64,000 nucleotides of DNA from Sphingomonas oleivorans (GTDB taxonomy: Bacteria; Pseudomonadota; Alphaproteobacteria; Sphingomonadales; Sphingomonadaceae), in NCBI RefSeq assembly GCF_003050615.1, contig NZ_NWBU01000009.1:1-64000 (forward strand). Reading direction: 5' to 3'. Each line of letters begins with the position of its first letter. Within the stretch, counting starts at the first letter, position 1. Both the position numbers and the translations under genes were made by a program. Under the pieces are notes generated by a model that saw only the letters and a list, made by a program, of their open reading frames with translations, had not been told where the DNA came from and did no database searches. Of the stretch, positions 57,873 to 64,000 are shown in pieces.

Positions 57873-57963
57873 GGCCTAGCCCCTTTCGCATGCCTCCGCC
57901 CGGCGGCGGATGCGCCTCGACAGGATCAGCGCGGACGGAAGGAGGGCGCTGTCCCGCATCGGA

Positions 57964-58737
57964 TCAGAGCGAGAAGCCCTCGCCCAGATAGAGGCGGCGG
58001 ACATTCTCGTCGGCGACGAGCGCCTCGGGGCTGCCCTGGAACAGCACCTTGCCGTCATAGATGATGCAGGCGCGATCGACGATGTCGAGCGTCTCGCGGA
58101 CATTATGGTCGGTGATGAGCACACCGATGTCGCGGCGCTTGAGGTCCTTCACCAGATCGCGAATGTCGGCGATCGAAATGGGATCGATGCCGGCGAAGGG
58201 CTCGTCGAGCAGCATGATCGAGGGATTGGCGGCCAGCGCCCGCGCAATCTCGCAGCGCCGCCGCTCGCCGCCCGACAGCGCCATGGCGGGCGAATCGCGC
58301 AGGCGATCGAGATGGAATTCGCCGAGCAGCTCGTCGAGCCGCTCGCGCCGGACCTTATGGTCGGGTTCGGCCATTTCGAGCACGGCCATGATATTCTGCG
58401 CGACGGTCAGCCCGCGGAAGATCGAAGTTTCCTGCGGCAGATAGCCGAGGCCGAGGATCGCGCGGCGATACATTGGCAGGCCGGTGATATCGTCGCCATC
58501 GAGCAGGATGCGGCCGGCATCGGGCTTGGCGAGGCCCATCACCGAATAGAAGCAGGTCGTCTTGCCCGCGCCATTGGGGCCGAGCAGGCCCACCACCTCT
58601 CCGCGCGCCACGTCCAGCGACACGTCCGACAGCACCTGGCGCTTGTCATAGGCCTTGGCGATCGAGACGATCGAAAGGCCCCGGATCGCGCCGTCCGTGA
58701 CACGGCGGGGATGCTTGAGAAGGGCGGTGTCGTTCAT
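57964..58737 (-). CDS. lptB: Lipopolysaccharide export ATP-binding protein LptB
   Basis: A 257-residue ABC ATPase. Walker A is GPNGAGKTT, the Q-loop is LPQETS, the signature is LSGGERRR and Walker B is IMLLDEPFAGIDP, with ITDHN as the H-loop. The last motifs and the compact size are LptB-specific. It powers lipopolysaccharide extraction from the inner membrane with LptFGC. The start at 58737 (MNDTALLKH) avoids the upstream repeat. Confidence 0.95.
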   Translation of the reverse strand: MNDTALLKHPRRVTDGAIRGLSIVSIAKAYDKRQVLSDVSLDVARGEVVGLLGPNGAGKTTCFYSVMGLAKPDAGRILLDGDDITGLPMYRRAILGLGYLPQETSIFRGLTVAQNIMAVLEMAEPDHKVRRERLDELLGEFHLDRLRDSPAMALSGGERRRCEIARALAANPSIMLLDEPFAGIDPISIADIRDLVKDLKRRDIGVLITDHNVRETLDIVDRACIIYDGKVLFQGSPEALVADENVRRLYLGEGFSL

Positions 58738-58786
58738 TGGCTCCTCGCGGCCTGCCGGTTGGCAGGGTTCGTGCATGCCTGTCTAT

Positions 58787-58830
58787 CGTCATTCCCGCCG
58801 AAGCTGGAATCCCTTTCTTGCCGTCCGGAG
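58787..58830. repeat. Dispersed intergenic repeat (CGTCATTCCCGC type)
   Basis: CGTCATTCCCGCCGAAGCTG followed by GAATCCCTTTCTTGCCGTCC is the form of repeat found in many proteobacterial intergenic spaces, whose translation yields VIPAEAGIP-like peptides. It fills much of the lptA-lptB gap and ends in a small CCGTCC/GGACGG stem. Confidence 0.6.
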
Positions 58831-58843
58831 GGACGGGTCCGGG

Positions 58844-59383
58844 TCAGTTGCGCTGGGGAACGGTGAAGCGGCCCGTCACACGCCCGCCGCTGCTGCTCGT
58901 GCCGCCGGCACCCACCGTGCTGCCGTCCACGGTCGCGCGGCCGGTGGTGAGATTGATCACCAGCCGGCCGCCACGCACTTCCTGCGGCCCGCGCGTCAGC
59001 ACGACATTGCCGATCATCGTGATCAGGCGGCGGTTGAGATCGTAAATGGCGAAATTGCCGCGCGCCGTTTCCGAAGGGCTGCGCACCGTGACCCCGCCGC
59101 TCGCGTCGAGTCGCTGGATCTGGGTGCCGCCGGCACGGCTATAGGCGACGGTCAGGCGCTGCGCCGTCATGGTGAGGTCCGCCTGGCGGACCTGCACATT
59201 GCCGGACAATATGGCCCGGTCGGCGCGGTCCTGCAGCTCGATCCGGTCGGCGGCGACGTCGACGGGCGCATTGCTGTTATGCCCCCTCAATGCCGAGACG
59301 GCATCTTGCGCGACGGCCGGCGCAGCGAATGGTGCGCCGAGGCAGAGGAGCAAGGGCAGCAGGGCGAACGGCGAGCGGTTCAT
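58844..59383 (-). CDS. lptA: Lipopolysaccharide transport periplasmic protein LptA
   Basis: A 179-residue protein with a signal peptide (LLPLLLCLGAPFAAPAVAQ). The mature OstA-type beta-jellyroll includes DRADRAILSGNVQVRQ and GGTQIQRLDASGGVTV. It forms the periplasmic bridge for lipopolysaccharide between LptC and LptD. The start overlaps the lptC stop by four bases. The C-terminal tail is serine- and glycine-rich. Confidence 0.93.
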   Translation of the reverse strand: MNRSPFALLPLLLCLGAPFAAPAVAQDAVSALRGHNSNAPVDVAADRIELQDRADRAILSGNVQVRQADLTMTAQRLTVAYSRAGGTQIQRLDASGGVTVRSPSETARGNFAIYDLNRRLITMIGNVVLTRGPQEVRGGRLVINLTTGRATVDGSTVGAGGTSSSGGRVTGRFTVPQRN

Positions 59384-60027
59384 CGCGCCCCTCTGGACTG
59401 GCCTTGCACGATATGCAAGCGCGCGCGCCCGTCGAGAATTACGATGCGGTTGTTGAGATCGGCGCGGAGCTGGTTGGCGCTGAAGGTACCGAGCGGCATC
59501 CGGCCGTCCACCGCGCCACTGCTGGTGACGCGGCGGCTTTTGAGATCGACCGTCACGTCGCGCGTTTCCACATGATATCCGTCGGGCCCGTTGAACAGCA
59601 CGGGGCCATCGACCGCCACCCGCTCGCTCGACATGTCGTAACGGCCCTTGGGCGCGTTGATCGTGGCGGGGCCGTCGGCGAGCGCGATCTGCGCGGACAG
59701 CGTGTCGAGACGCACCACCGGATCGCGCGACGTGACCTGCACGGCGGAGGCGGCGCTGAGCTGGAAGGGCTGGCCCTTGGCATCCTCGCCGCGATAGACA
59801 GCGCGCGACACGCGCATGCGTTCGCGCGCCACCTCCACCCGATCCTTGGCGAGGACGAAGCTGATGTCCCGGCCCATGGTGAGCGGCGCCAATGCGAGCA
59901 CGGTCGCAAGCCCCGCGATCGACAGCGGTAGCAGGATGCGCACCGTGCGGATCACGCGATCATGGCTGCTGCCCGCGGCGGCCCAAAGCTGTCGTCTGGT
60001 GCGTACCTTGTCGGCGAGTTCCGACAT
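59380..60027 (-). CDS. lptC: Lipopolysaccharide export protein LptC
   Basis: A 215-residue protein starting MSELADKVRTRRQLWAAAG. One membrane span (about 30-48, ILLPLSIAGLATVLALAPL) anchors a periplasmic OstA-like domain (APKGRYDMSSERVAVDGPV). It joins the LptB2FG transporter to LptA. The start at 60027 is chosen for family length. It is 23 bases after the RNase D-like gene and coupled to lptA. Confidence 0.92.
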   Translation of the reverse strand: MSELADKVRTRRQLWAAAGSSHDRVIRTVRILLPLSIAGLATVLALAPLTMGRDISFVLAKDRVEVARERMRVSRAVYRGEDAKGQPFQLSAASAVQVTSRDPVVRLDTLSAQIALADGPATINAPKGRYDMSSERVAVDGPVLFNGPDGYHVETRDVTVDLKSRRVTSSGAVDGRMPLGTFSANQLRADLNNRIVILDGRARLHIVQGQSRGAR

Positions 60028-60050
60028 GCTCCTCTCCGTGCGCCCCCGGA

Positions 60051-60668
60051 TTATACGTGGGCGAAAATGTCGATTTCCGGCCAGCCCGCAAGATCGAGCT
60101 CGGCGCGTGCCGGCAGGAAATCGAAGCAGGCTTGCGCCAGTTCCATGCGGCCCTCGCGGATCAGCCTTTCGTCGAGCTTTTCCTTCATCGCGTGCAGATA
60201 GCGCACGTCCGAGGCGGCATATTCCTTCTGCGCGTCGGAAAGCTCGGGCGCGCCCCAGTCGGAGGATTGCTGCTGTTTGGAGATTTCCTGGCCGAGCAGC
60301 TCGCGTACGAGCTCTTTCAGCCCGTGCCGGTCCGTATAGGTGCGGATCAGGCGCGAGGCCGTCTTGGTGCAATAGACCGGGGCCGCGACGACGCCCATAT
60401 AATGGCGGATCGCGGCGAGATCGAACCGCGCGAAATGATAGAGTTTGAGCCGGGCGGGATCGGCCAGAACGGCGCGAAGATTGGGCGCGGCATAGTCGCT
60501 GCCGGGGCGGAAGCGGATGAGGTGCTCGTCGCCCAGCCCGTCGGAAATCTGGACGACGCACAGCCGGTCGCGCGGCGTGATGAGCCCCATGGTTTCGGTA
60601 TCGACGGCGACGGGGCCGGGGGCGAGGATGCCGGCCGGCAGATCTTCTTCATGCAGATGGACAGTCAT
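60051..60668 (-). CDS. RNase D-like DEDD 3'-5' exonuclease
   Basis: A 205-residue exonuclease domain. The acidic residues appear in VAVDTETMGL, HFARFDLAAI and YAASDVRYL (the DEDDy pattern). It lacks the HRDC domains of full-length RNase D, as do the short alphaproteobacterial forms. It likely trims tRNA or small RNA 3' ends. It leads the lpt operon. Confidence 0.9.
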   Translation of the reverse strand: MTVHLHEEDLPAGILAPGPVAVDTETMGLITPRDRLCVVQISDGLGDEHLIRFRPGSDYAAPNLRAVLADPARLKLYHFARFDLAAIRHYMGVVAAPVYCTKTASRLIRTYTDRHGLKELVRELLGQEISKQQQSSDWGAPELSDAQKEYAASDVRYLHAMKEKLDERLIREGRMELAQACFDFLPARAELDLAGWPEIDIFAHV

Positions 60669-60770
60669 CCGATCCGCATAGGCGCGCAGCGCTTAACGCT
60701 CAATGGCTGGCAGGTGGGGAATTTCGTCCCGCCGCCGGGGCGGGCGCGCCTCCGCTCGGGTGCCGGCCGT

Positions 60771-61580
60771 TCAGGCCTCGGGCGACCGCGTCCGGGCGAG
60801 AAGCGCCGCTTCCTTCCGTGCCCTGGTGCGCCGAGACCAGATGTTGAGGCTCTCGACTCCCGCCGAAAAACCCATCGCCGCATAGATATAGCCCTTCGGG
60901 ATATGCGCCCCGAAGCTTTCCGCGATCAGCACCATGCCGATCATCAGCAGGAAGCCGAGCGCGAGCATCACCACGGAAGGATTGTGGTGGATGAAATCGG
61001 CGAGCGGATCGGCGGCGAGCAGCATCACCATGACCGCCACGATCACCGCCACCACCATCACCGGCAGATGATCGGTCATGCCGACCGCCGTCAGGATCGA
61101 ATCGATCGAGAAGACGAGATCGAGCAGGATGATCTGCACGATCGCGGCGCCGAATCCGAGCGCCGCTTTCGCGCCGAGCCCCTCGTGGGCGGGATCGACA
61201 TCCACCGTCTGGTGAATCTCCCTGGTTGCTTTCCACACCAGGAAGAGGCCGCCCGCGAAGAGGATCAGGTCGCGCCAGGAAAACATCGTCTCGAAGCTCG
61301 GCTCGCCATGGCTGTCGGGTGGCCCGACGATTCCAAGATTGAAGACGGGCGCCGTCAGCCCGACGATCCAGGCGATCATGGAGAGCAGGACGAGGCGCAT
61401 CGCCAGCGCAAGGCCGATGCCCAGGCGACGCGCCTTCTGCCGCTGATGCAGCGGCAGCTTGTTCGAGAGGATCGAGACGAAGACGAGATTGTCGATGCCC
61501 AGCACCACCTCCATCACGATGAGCGTGACGAGCGCCGCCCAGACGGCGGGATCCAGAAAGAGGGCGAGGATGTCAGCCAT
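60771..61580 (-). CDS. TerC-family integral membrane protein
   Basis: A 269-residue membrane protein starting [17 protein letters not shown] behind a GGGG run. [17 protein letters not shown] and [17 protein letters not shown] are the twin TerC motifs with conserved aspartates in spans one and five. About seven spans are present. Members are linked to tellurite resistance and Mn2+ export during secretion. The substrate here is not shown. Confidence 0.9.
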   Translation of the reverse strand: MADILALFLDPAVWAALVTLIVMEVVLGIDNLVFVSILSNKLPLHQRQKARRLGIGLALAMRLVLLSMIAWIVGLTAPVFNLGIVGPPDSHGEPSFETMFSWRDLILFAGGLFLVWKATREIHQTVDVDPAHEGLGAKAALGFGAAIVQIILLDLVFSIDSILTAVGMTDHLPVMVVAVIVAVMVMLLAADPLADFIHHNPSVVMLALGFLLMIGMVLIAESFGAHIPKGYIYAAMGFSAGVESLNIWSRRTRARKEAALLARTRSPEA

Positions 61581-61674
61581 GATGTCCCCTGTCGTTTCGG
61601 TTCCGGAGGCCCTTGCCGCGTCGAAACCGTAAATCACCCACTCTTTCCCGATCGGGCGATGAGCAAGCTTCGTG

Positions 61675-61696
61675 GCGTCAAGGATACGCTTGACGC
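61675..61696. promoter_or_regulatory. Palindrome between terC and the cold-shock gene
   Basis: GCGTCAAG-GATACG-CTTGACGC is a perfect 8-base inverted repeat with an A-rich ACAATAAAAACA after it. It lies near the middle of the 279-base divergent gap and could be an operator for either gene. The remaining 160 bases before the cold-shock ATG would form a long 5' leader. Confidence 0.45.
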
Positions 61697-61859
61697 ACAA
61701 TAAAAACATCTTGTGGCAAAAGCACTCGCAGCCATTCGCTTTTTCGTTTACACGCATCCACTGGCGCGACTTGGCTTGCGCGCTGAAGGATTCGCGCGCT
61801 GCGCCCGGCGTGAGGAGCTTTCGACGAGTCGGGGCGATATTCGGGAAGATTTGGAAGGC

Positions 61860-62648
61860 ATGAGTTTCGATAGAGGGCGGCGCGGTCAGCGCGGCAGGGA
61901 CAAGCGCGACAGCTTCGGCGACGATAACTACGGCGGCTTCAGCGGCGGCGGTGGTTACGGCGGCGGCTATGGCGGTGGCGGTGGCGGCTATGGTGGCGGC
62001 GATCGTTTCGGCGGTGGCGGCTATGGCGGTGGTGATCGCTTTGGTGGCGGCGGCGATCGCTTCGGCGGCGGCGGCTATGGCGGCGGCGGCGGTGGTTTCC
62101 GCGGCGGCGGTGGCGGCGGCGGTCGCGGAATGCCCGCCCAGGTCATCGGCGAGGGCAAGGGCGTCGTCAAATTCTTCAATGCGCAGAAGGGCTTCGGCTT
62201 CATCGTTCGTGATGATGGCGGCGAGGATGTGTTCGTCCACATCTCTGCGGTCGAACAGGCGGGCCTGACCGGCCTGGCTGACGGCCAGCCGCTGGCATTC
62301 ACGCTCGTCGATCGCGGCGGCCGCATTTCGGCGACCGACCTCAAGATCGAGGGTGAGCCGCTGCCGGTGGAAGAGCGTGCTCCGCGCGATGCCGCCGCTG
62401 CCGGCGGCGGTCGTGGCCCGCAGCGCCAGCTCACCGGCGAGAAGGCCACCGGCACGGTGAAGTTCTTCAACGCCATGAAGGGCTTCGGCTTCATCCAGCG
62501 TGATGATGGCCAGCCGGACGCGTTCGTCCACATCTCCGCCGTCGAGCGTGCGGGGATGACGAACCTGAACGAGGGCGACCGGCTCGAGTTCGAGCTCGAG
62601 GTCGATCGTCGCGGCAAATATGCGGCGGTGAACCTCAGCGGGATCTGA
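61860..62648 (+). CDS. Tandem cold-shock-domain protein with glycine-rich N-terminus
   Basis: A 262-residue protein starting [16 protein letters not shown] after GGAAGG. Residues about 24-88 are a low-complexity run of GGGYGGG and DRFGGGG units. Two cold-shock domains follow, each with RNP1 and RNP2: KGFGFI and VFVHIS near 105-125, and KGFGFI and AFVHIS near 205-225. Two-domain cold-shock proteins are common in alphaproteobacteria; the long glycine/tyrosine/arginine segment is less so and resembles RNA-binding phase-separating tails. It probably acts as an RNA chaperone. Confidence 0.9.
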   Translation: MSFDRGRRGQRGRDKRDSFGDDNYGGFSGGGGYGGGYGGGGGGYGGGDRFGGGGYGGGDRFGGGGDRFGGGGYGGGGGGFRGGGGGGGRGMPAQVIGEGKGVVKFFNAQKGFGFIVRDDGGEDVFVHISAVEQAGLTGLADGQPLAFTLVDRGGRISATDLKIEGEPLPVEERAPRDAAAAGGGRGPQRQLTGEKATGTVKFFNAMKGFGFIQRDDGQPDAFVHISAVERAGMTNLNEGDRLEFELEVDRRGKYAAVNLSGI

Positions 62649-62669
62649 CGAAAGTCACTTCTCCGGGAC

Positions 62670-62708
62670 AAAGGGCCCGGTCCGTCACATGGCGGGCCGG
62701 GCCTTTTT
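62670..62708 (+). terminator. Terminator of the cold-shock gene
   Basis: A GC-rich stem between AAAGGGCCCGG and CCGGGCCTTTTT, with a bulge, ends in a five-T run 21 bases after the stop. Confidence 0.8.
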
Positions 62709-62772
62709 CTTTGGCGGGATGGAGGCGAGGGCTTCCGGCCACTCCGTTGCCCCGGCGTATGAGCATCGTCGC

Positions 62773-62886
62773 GCTGAACTTGTTTCAGGGTCCACCCTCC
62801 AACCCACGCGACGGTGCGGATGAGGCATGGATGCCGAAACAAGTTCGGCATGACGGAAGCAATTGTGCGACGGGCTGCACAATTGC
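62773..62886. repeat. Composite dispersed repeat with two palindromes
   Basis: GAACTTGTTTC (62776-62786) and GAAACAAGTTC (62836-62846) are perfect inverted arms. Immediately after, GCAATTGTGC and GCACAATTGC (62859-62886) form a perfect 10-base stem. Peptides read from this region (ELVSAS, PETSS) are familiar artefacts of a common sphingomonad repeat. It fills the gap before the M16 gene and codes for nothing. Confidence 0.7.
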
Positions 62887-62997
62887 TTTGCCTGCCGCTT
62901 TGCCTGCGCAGGGATGACGATCAGGGCCGGGCGACGGGTGGTTGTTCCGCCGGTCCGGCCCATTATGGTCGGGCCAGCAAAGTTCCAAGGAATTCAG

Positions 62998-64000
62998 ATG
63001 CGCCGATCCTTTCTCGTCCTGCTTCCGTTTTTCGCTTCGGCCGTCAGCATTTCCGCCATCGCTGCTGCGCCCCCGTCCTTCGCGGCGACGCAGGCCGTTC
63101 CCACCGCCGATCTCGTCGCCCATGTCGATATCCCCTATCGCCAGTTCATGCTGAAGAACGGGCTGCGCGTGGTGGTGCACACCGATCGCAAGGCGCCGAT
63201 CGTGGCGGTTTCCGTCTGGTATCATGTCGGATCGAAGGATGAGCCGAAGGGTAAGACCGGCTTCGCCCATCTGTTCGAGCATCTGATGTTCAACGGATCG
63301 GAAAATGCTCCAGGCGACTTTTTCGAGCCGCTCAAGCGGATCGGCGCGACCAATCTGAACGGCACCACCTCCTTCGACCGGACCAATTATTTCGAAACGG
63401 TGCCGACGCCCGCGCTCGAAACCGCCTTGTTCCTGGAAAGCGACCGCATGGGCCATCTGCTCGGCGCGGTGACGCAGCAGACTCTCGATAATCAGCGCGG
63501 CGTCGTCCAGAATGAGAAAAGGCAGGGCGACAACCAGCCCTATGGTCTCGTCCGCTATGCGTTGTTCGAGGGGCTGTTTCCCGAAGATCATCCCTATCGC
63601 CATGCGACGATCGGATCGATGGCCGATCTGGACGCAGCCAGCCTGGATGATGTGAAGAACTGGTTCCGCGCCAAATATGGGCCGAACAATGCCGTGCTGG
63701 TGCTGGCCGGCGATATCGATGTCGAAACCGCCAAGCCGCTGGTCGAGAAATATTTCGGGGATATAGCAAGCGGGCCGACCGTGCCGCGCATTCCGGCGCC
63801 GGTGCCGACTCTGGCCGCGCCGAAGAGTGAGACGCTGCACGATCGCGTCGCCACTACGCGAATCTATCGTGCCTGGACGGTGCCGGGGCTGGCCGATCCG
63901 GACCGGGTGCCGCTCTCGGTCGGTGCGGCGGTGCTGGGCGGCCTTTCCAGCTCGCGGCTCGACAATATCCTCGTGCGGCAGGAGAAGATCGCGGTCGCCG
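62998..64000 (+). CDS. M16-family zinc metallopeptidase, N-terminal part
   Basis: The frame opens at ATG 62998 and runs off the window after 334 codons. A signal peptide (MRRSFLVLLPFFASAVSISA) is cut near residue 29. The inverted zinc motif HLFEH supplies H91, E94 and H95, with E173 in QNEKRQG as the third ligand, so this half is catalytically competent. GGLSSSRLDNIL begins the second M16 domain. Full-length relatives with two such halves are about 950 residues. It is a periplasmic peptidase. Confidence 0.92.
   Translation, partial: MRRSFLVLLPFFASAVSISAIAAAPPSFAATQAVPTADLVAHVDIPYRQFMLKNGLRVVVHTDRKAPIVAVSVWYHVGSKDEPKGKTGFAHLFEHLMFNGSENAPGDFFEPLKRIGATNLNGTTSFDRTNYFETVPTPALETALFLESDRMGHLLGAVTQQTLDNQRGVVQNEKRQGDNQPYGLVRYALFEGLFPEDHPYRHATIGSMADLDAASLDDVKNWFRAKYGPNNAVLVLAGDIDVETAKPLVEKYFGDIASGPTVPRIPAPVPTLAAPKSETLHDRVATTRIYRAWTVPGLADPDRVPLSVGAAVLGGLSSSRLDNILVRQEKIAVA

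Noticed and set aside
61940-62120. Tandem GGCGGC-rich array resembling a repeat element
   Set aside because: It is in frame and codes for the glycine-rich segment of the cold-shock protein, so it is a coding low-complexity run.

Overview
The window looks like chromosome of an alphaproteobacterium of the Sphingomonadales (Sphingomonas-like). Reasons: high GC throughout with very long antisense shadow frames, an lptC-lptA-lptB-rpoN string, an infA-maf-RNase E/G-like-yacG-tRNA-Phe string, a SUV3-type helicase next to an S4 protein, fdxA and carD, and a PccR-type propionyl-CoA regulon. Genus is inference; no rRNA is present.

Layout. 1-2300 is a scrap zone: a truncated IS630 transposase, a complete IS481-like element (273-1289) with perfect 28-bp ends but a nonsense codon in its transposase, an oppositely oriented IS630 N-terminal remnant, and a decayed kpsM-like capsule-export permease. 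2296-7165 is the surviving part of that capsule locus, read leftward: an unknown membrane protein, KpsC, KpsS and a GT4 glycosyltransferase, with ATGA junctions. 7297-10694 holds a PhyH-like dioxygenase, tRNA-Phe and the yacG/RNase/maf/infA group. 10867-16804 holds PdeM, a SulP transporter coupled to a beta-carbonic anhydrase, and a two-component system divergent from a secreted protein. 16996-23219 is tamA-tamB. 23213-29689 has a GGDEF protein, the rsh stringent factor, rpoZ, a PLD-family phospholipid synthase and a PmtA-like methyltransferase.

29942-32233 encodes a two-ring CDC48/VAT-type AAA+ ATPase, unusual in bacteria, preceded by a leader terminator that could be an attenuator or the end of a small RNA. 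Then come a LysR regulator with a clear operator, a cyclophilin, MgtE, DUF1489, a GIN-domain protein, CarD, FdxA, an S4 protein, the SUV3-like helicase, an M23 peptidase, a TSUP exporter with its TIGR02186 partner, and an alpha/beta hydrolase plus TPR protein.

45978-54579 is a propionyl-CoA to succinyl-CoA unit: pccB, epimerase, methylmalonyl-CoA mutase, bioB and pccA in one leftward operon, with a divergent PccR-like regulator and TTTGCAAA-type sites between. bioB inside the operon couples biotin supply to the biotin-dependent carboxylase.

54856-64000 has a TagB/CDP-glycerol-transferase-like protein, rpoN, lptB, lptA, lptC, an RNase D-like exonuclease, TerC, a tandem cold-shock-domain protein with a glycine-rich N-terminus, and an M16 peptidase cut by the window edge. 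Palindromic intergenic repeats of several families are scattered at 16831, 56254, 56306, 58787 and 62773. No CRISPR array, prophage, integrase or rRNA was seen.
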